DNA from: Loxodes magnus
Taxonomy: Eukaryota > Ciliophora > Karyorelictea > Loxodida > Loxodidae
Reading direction: 5' to 3'
Length of the DNA: 64,000 nt
NCBI GenBank assembly: GCA_946699065.1
Contig: CAMPDV010000081.1
Span: 558,001 to 622,000 of the forward strand
In this document: piece by piece, positions 60,717-64,000 of the stretch
Numbering within the stretch: the first letter of the stretch is position 1
Layout of the letters: each line of letters opens with the position of its first letter
The notes under the pieces: model-generated
The model's database searches: none
The model's input: only the letters and a program-made list of their open reading frames with translations
Told to the model about the DNA's origin: nothing
Program-made: the position numbers and the translations under genes

Positions 60717-61628
60717 ATGGAAGAAAAAGAGAAATAATTCGTAAAATGCATTTTTCTTAGAAAAGTTTTAAAAAAGCAATGCAACCTTTTAGGAAAGATT
60801 CCTTTACTTCTCTTTAAGTACGAAATTCTACCTAATCTCTGCTTTGTTGACTTAACTAATTATATAATAATTCACTATAGAAAATAGCAGGCTTAATTTT
60901 ACAATGCAAGTGCTGATGAAATTTATTATAAAAGTATAAGTAATAACTCTTGTAGTAGCTTAGATCATTTTATTTTTCAATTCAGTAATCATAGTTTTGC
61001 TTTATCTAAAAACAGTTTGTTTTTCTTTTAGGATTAGAATTTCAATCAAGAATACAAGCTTATACATAACTATTATGGAAACAAATTAACCTATGATACA
61101 AGTAATAAGATGCTATATATTATAAATTCTTATAATAACTCTAATACTTTTGGTTAATGTGAGGTTTTTAATAAGAGAAAGAAAGAATCAAAAGCTATTT
61201 AAAATTGTCCTACTGCAGTTTAAGGTAATGGACTTACATATGCAAAGGAAAGTGTTTATAGTATAGGGGGATATTCAGGTATTATGAGTAAAGATATATA
61301 CTAGTATATATGTGCTAAAAATGAATGATTATTAATACCAGATATGCTGAAGCCTCACTCACATGTAATTTAGAGTTTATTTAGTAAATAATTAAGCTCT
61401 ATTGTTTTATTTGATGAGTTTATATACTTCTAAGGAACTGCCTTATATGATTTTAAAAAACTAATAGACCATGGACCTAATTTCCCAGAATAAACAAGTG
61501 GCTATCCCAACTTCTAACCTTTTTTAAATAGAAACAGAGTATTTAGCTATAACGTTAAAAGTCCAGGCTATGGTCTTTTTGTTTATAACTTGATATCAAA
61601 AGATTGGAAGAAATTATTGGAAGCTTGA
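60717..61628 (+). CDS. Degenerate kelch/beta-propeller protein
   Basis: 303 residues, ATG 60717 to TGA 61626-61628, no intron. Propeller-like strands recur: KLTYDTSNKMLYIINSY, GNGLTYAKESVYSIGGYSGI, SIVLFDEFIYFQGTALYDF and FLNRNRVFSYNVKSPGYGLF. Only one clear kelch Gly-Gly (YSIGGY) remains, so it is assigned by pattern rather than strict motif. The N-terminal ~60 residues are Cys/Leu/Lys-rich (KCIFLRKVLKKQCNLLGK). It lies 141 bp upstream of a TRIM-like kelch gene on the same strand and may be a shortened relative of that gene's propeller. Confidence 0.72.
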
Positions 61629-61769
61629 ATTCTTAGACAATTTAATGCTTTTAAATGATTACTTAATTTTATTTAAATCCCTTCTAAAATTAATTTTTAA
61701 ATTGGCAAGAACATACATAAGTATACCCTTTTTCTATGCTTTAGAAAATTGATTTAATATAATTATTTA

Positions 61770-63480
61770 ATGTAAGATATTAATTCATGTGGGAGATGTG
61801 AAAATTCATTTGATAATACTAAATATCAACCTAAAGAACTAGAATGCAGTCATGTCATTTGTTCAACTTGTACTCTGTAGCTTTTTTAAGAAAATCAGTA
61901 GATTATTTGTCCATGGGATGGCAAAATTACAAAGGAACATCCAATGTTTCTTCCTAACTATTTTTACAAACCCTAGCAAATATAAAAATTTAGTATTTGT
62001 GAAAAGCATTCTGCTCCTAATACTTTGTATTGCGAAGAAGATAAGTATACAATTTGCCATTCATGCGCTTCTTTTTCAAAATAACATTAAGGACATAAAA
62101 TTATTGATATTAAAGATGAAGAAGAAAATCTAAAAAAAAATGAAATATCCATGCTAAGAGAAAAAAGGCAGACTATTACTGAGGCACTACAATACCGATA
62201 AAAATAATTAAGCGTCGAAAAGGAAAAAATAACGGAATAGGTAGATGCATCTATCTAATAAATAGAGCAAACTGAAGCTTAAATAATAAAATATTTAAAT
62301 GAATCAAAACAAGAATTAACTATTTCTATCATCAGTAAGCAAAATGATTATCTTCGTTGACACAAGTAAAGTTTATAGTAGATTAATGAATTGTCTAATT
62401 TATTAGAATAAATTTAAATTTAAACTTAAGACAAAGAAAATATAGGAGAGATTTTAGACTAAATATGCAAGATGGAGTAAATTGATGATTAAGTGAAAAA
62501 ATGAAACTGAAAGTAGTTAGAAATTAACTATGATCCTAATAAAAATAAAATAAATGAAATTTAAAAATCGATAACTGAACTTTTGACAATTAGTATTTAA
62601 GAATTAGAAGAAAATAAGAAGTAATAAAATGTTTAAGGTTAATAAAATAATTTATAATTAAGCTAAAATCAAATCTCTACAGTTATTAATAGTTCGTCTA
62701 ATAAGAAGAGTTTCAATGTGAACTTAAAAAATTTTGCAGCTTAATAATTAAATACTTAGAAAGTAGAAAATTTCTATACTTGAATTGAGCAAATAGGAGA
62801 TGAAACGTTAATACTTTCAGGAGGACATACAAACTCATAAACTAAAAAGAGATTTTCAATAGTGAATGGAGAGAATATTAATGAATTTACTATGTAATTC
62901 AGTAGATGCTATCATCGTACTGTATATGACAACGATAAAAGCATATATATTTTGTCTGGTAATTAATTATGATAAAAATGATAAGATGTAAAGAAGTGTG
63001 AAGCTTTCAATTTAGAAAATAATTAATTCACTCAGATTTAGGATATCTTAGAGCCTAGTGAATTGTTTGGAAGTTTTATTGATGAAAAAAGAAATATATA
63101 TGTATTTGGAGGGTATAGCTGTAGTAAACATCAAAACTTAAATAAAATTTAAATTTATGAAGTTTAAAACAATCAATGAAGCTTATTCAATTGCTTATTA
63201 CCAATTTAAGCATACACCACTTCAGCATATATTTAACTAAATCATTCTGGTTTAGTTTATTACAATGGAGATGGGAATATTGATACTCTTATTTTCGATT
63301 TTAAGTAGATAATAAAACATGGAGAGAAGTTCTAAGGAAGTGTTTGAATTTATACTAAACCAACAGTTTTAGAAAGCACCATATATTAGTTTGATAACGC
63401 ATCTGATTTATATACTTACACTTTGAATGAAGCAAGATGGAACAAAACTTCTTTAAACTAAAACTTTAAATAAATATTTA
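61770..63480 (+). CDS. TRIM-like RING-B-box-coiled coil-kelch protein
   Basis: About 570 residues. RING at about 7-52: CGRC, CSHVICSTC, CPWD (Cys-x2-Cys ... Cys-x-His-x2-Cys-x2-Cys ... Cys-x2-Asp). B-box 2 at about 75-111: CEKHSAPNTLYCEEDKYTIC, HSCA, HQGH. A ~200-residue coiled coil follows (QKQLSVEKEKITEQVDA, KQELTISIISKQND), then kelch repeats from about 340 (TLILSGGHTNSQ, SIYILSGNQLW, NIYVFGGYSCSK) to LNEARWNKTSLN. TRIM proteins are E3 ubiquitin ligases, with the C-terminal propeller choosing the target. No in-frame TGA was found after the last blade; the stop may need an intron I cannot place or may lie beyond, so the end is approximate. Confidence 0.86.
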
Positions 63481-64000
63481 ATAATTTATAGATAAAGCGC
63501 CTTATAATTTAAAAAGGTAATTAGATGATTATTATGAAAATAAGCAACAAATAGTTTAAAATTAAATTGGATTAAAAACTCTTTATTTTAAATAAATATT
63601 CCTTTTTAATTTAAGAACTTAGATTTTTACAATTTTAAATGGGCAACGAAAAACTAAATTAATACTGCATATATTTAATTAATATTTTATATAAATAATA
63701 TAAGGAGTTTGTTGTTATAGGAAATACTAACTAAACAAAATAAAAGCATTAATTTAATTTATTTAGTTAACTTTTTTAAATAAATAATATTTTTAATTTA
63801 ATAAGAGCTTAAGATATGCATTTTAGAAATCTAAAGATCATTTAAAATGAGAATGAATAACTAGAAATGTAATTTCTATTAATATACTAGAAGGTTTTTA
63901 ATTTATTAAGTTTAACAAATTTTATATATAAAGAATGTAAAATAAAATAGATTAATTTTAATAAGTTTTTGTTAATAAAAATAATAAAGAATCATTATAA
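63481..64000. other. Right-edge AT-rich sequence
   Basis: Follows the TRIM-like gene. The same frame stays open to the window end without a TGA, but composition becomes AT-poor-quality and only 63635-63660 (MGNEKLNQYC) and 63805-63860 (QDMHFRNLKIIQNENEQLEM) look faintly coding. Probably 3' flank plus the start of another gene. Confidence 0.3.

Noticed and set aside
61852-62133. Short frames on both strands inside the TRIM-like gene
   Set aside because: Out of frame with the RING, B-box and coiled coil, which are unambiguous.
1-64000. Code 6 (Tetrahymena/Paramecium: TAA/TAG Gln, TGA stop only)
   Set aside because: In-frame TGA at conserved Trp positions inside WD40, CS, Myb and carrier proteins rules out TGA as an unconditional stop.

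Overview
The window reads as nuclear DNA of a karyorelict ciliate (Loxodes-like). Recognisable proteins translate only if TAA and TAG are glutamine and TGA is both tryptophan and the stop codon, which is NCBI code 27. Examples are the conserved Trp codons written TGA in CIAO1, in p23 and in an R1R2R3 Myb protein. Under the standard code nearly every gene here shatters into short fragments. The DNA is very AT-rich. Introns are tiny GT...AG introns of 16-19 nt (one provisional one of 22 nt), and genes are packed tightly on both strands, often convergent with almost no spacer. No tRNA, rRNA, transposon or CRISPR array was recognised.

Layout. 1-7 kb: the 5' part of a CPLANE1-like ciliary gene (minus), then an AK7-type ciliary adenylate kinase (plus). 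7.7-13.7 kb: an SLC25 carrier, two unrecognised AT-rich genes on the plus strand and a Myb protein (minus). 14-17.7 kb: a dCache receptor (minus) and CIAO1 (plus). 17.9-28 kb: unrecognised genes, a 638-residue coiled-coil protein and a membrane protein with a Ser/Thr-rich stretch. 28.1-29.6 kb: a Rab GTPase and a DHHC palmitoyltransferase that share one uninterrupted frame. 30.5-32.9 kb: a dead trypsin-like domain joined to kelch repeats. 33-37.4 kb: p23 and unrecognised genes. 37.5-47.5 kb: a RING-kelch protein, a coiled-coil protein, an EF-hand-like protein, two membrane proteins and an NRF/acyltransferase-3 protein. 47.7-55.5 kb: a two-repeat Myb protein, a CRAL-TRIO protein, an uncoupling-protein-like SLC25 carrier, proteasome alpha5 and an SPFH protein. 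55.5-64 kb: small unrecognised genes, a Gln-rich protein, a 2.3 kb AT-rich desert with a minisatellite, and two kelch proteins, one of them TRIM-like.

Most genes are unrelated housekeeping or signalling functions without operon logic. Themes are cilia (CPLANE1, AK7), membrane trafficking and lipidation (Rab, DHHC, CRAL-TRIO) and kelch propellers (four genes). Because no codon is an unconditional stop, random AT-rich DNA also gives long translations. Unrecognised genes were therefore accepted only when the frame showed coding-like composition, a purine-rich coding strand, a terminal TGA and, where present, an intron that restores frame. Their confidence is kept moderate.
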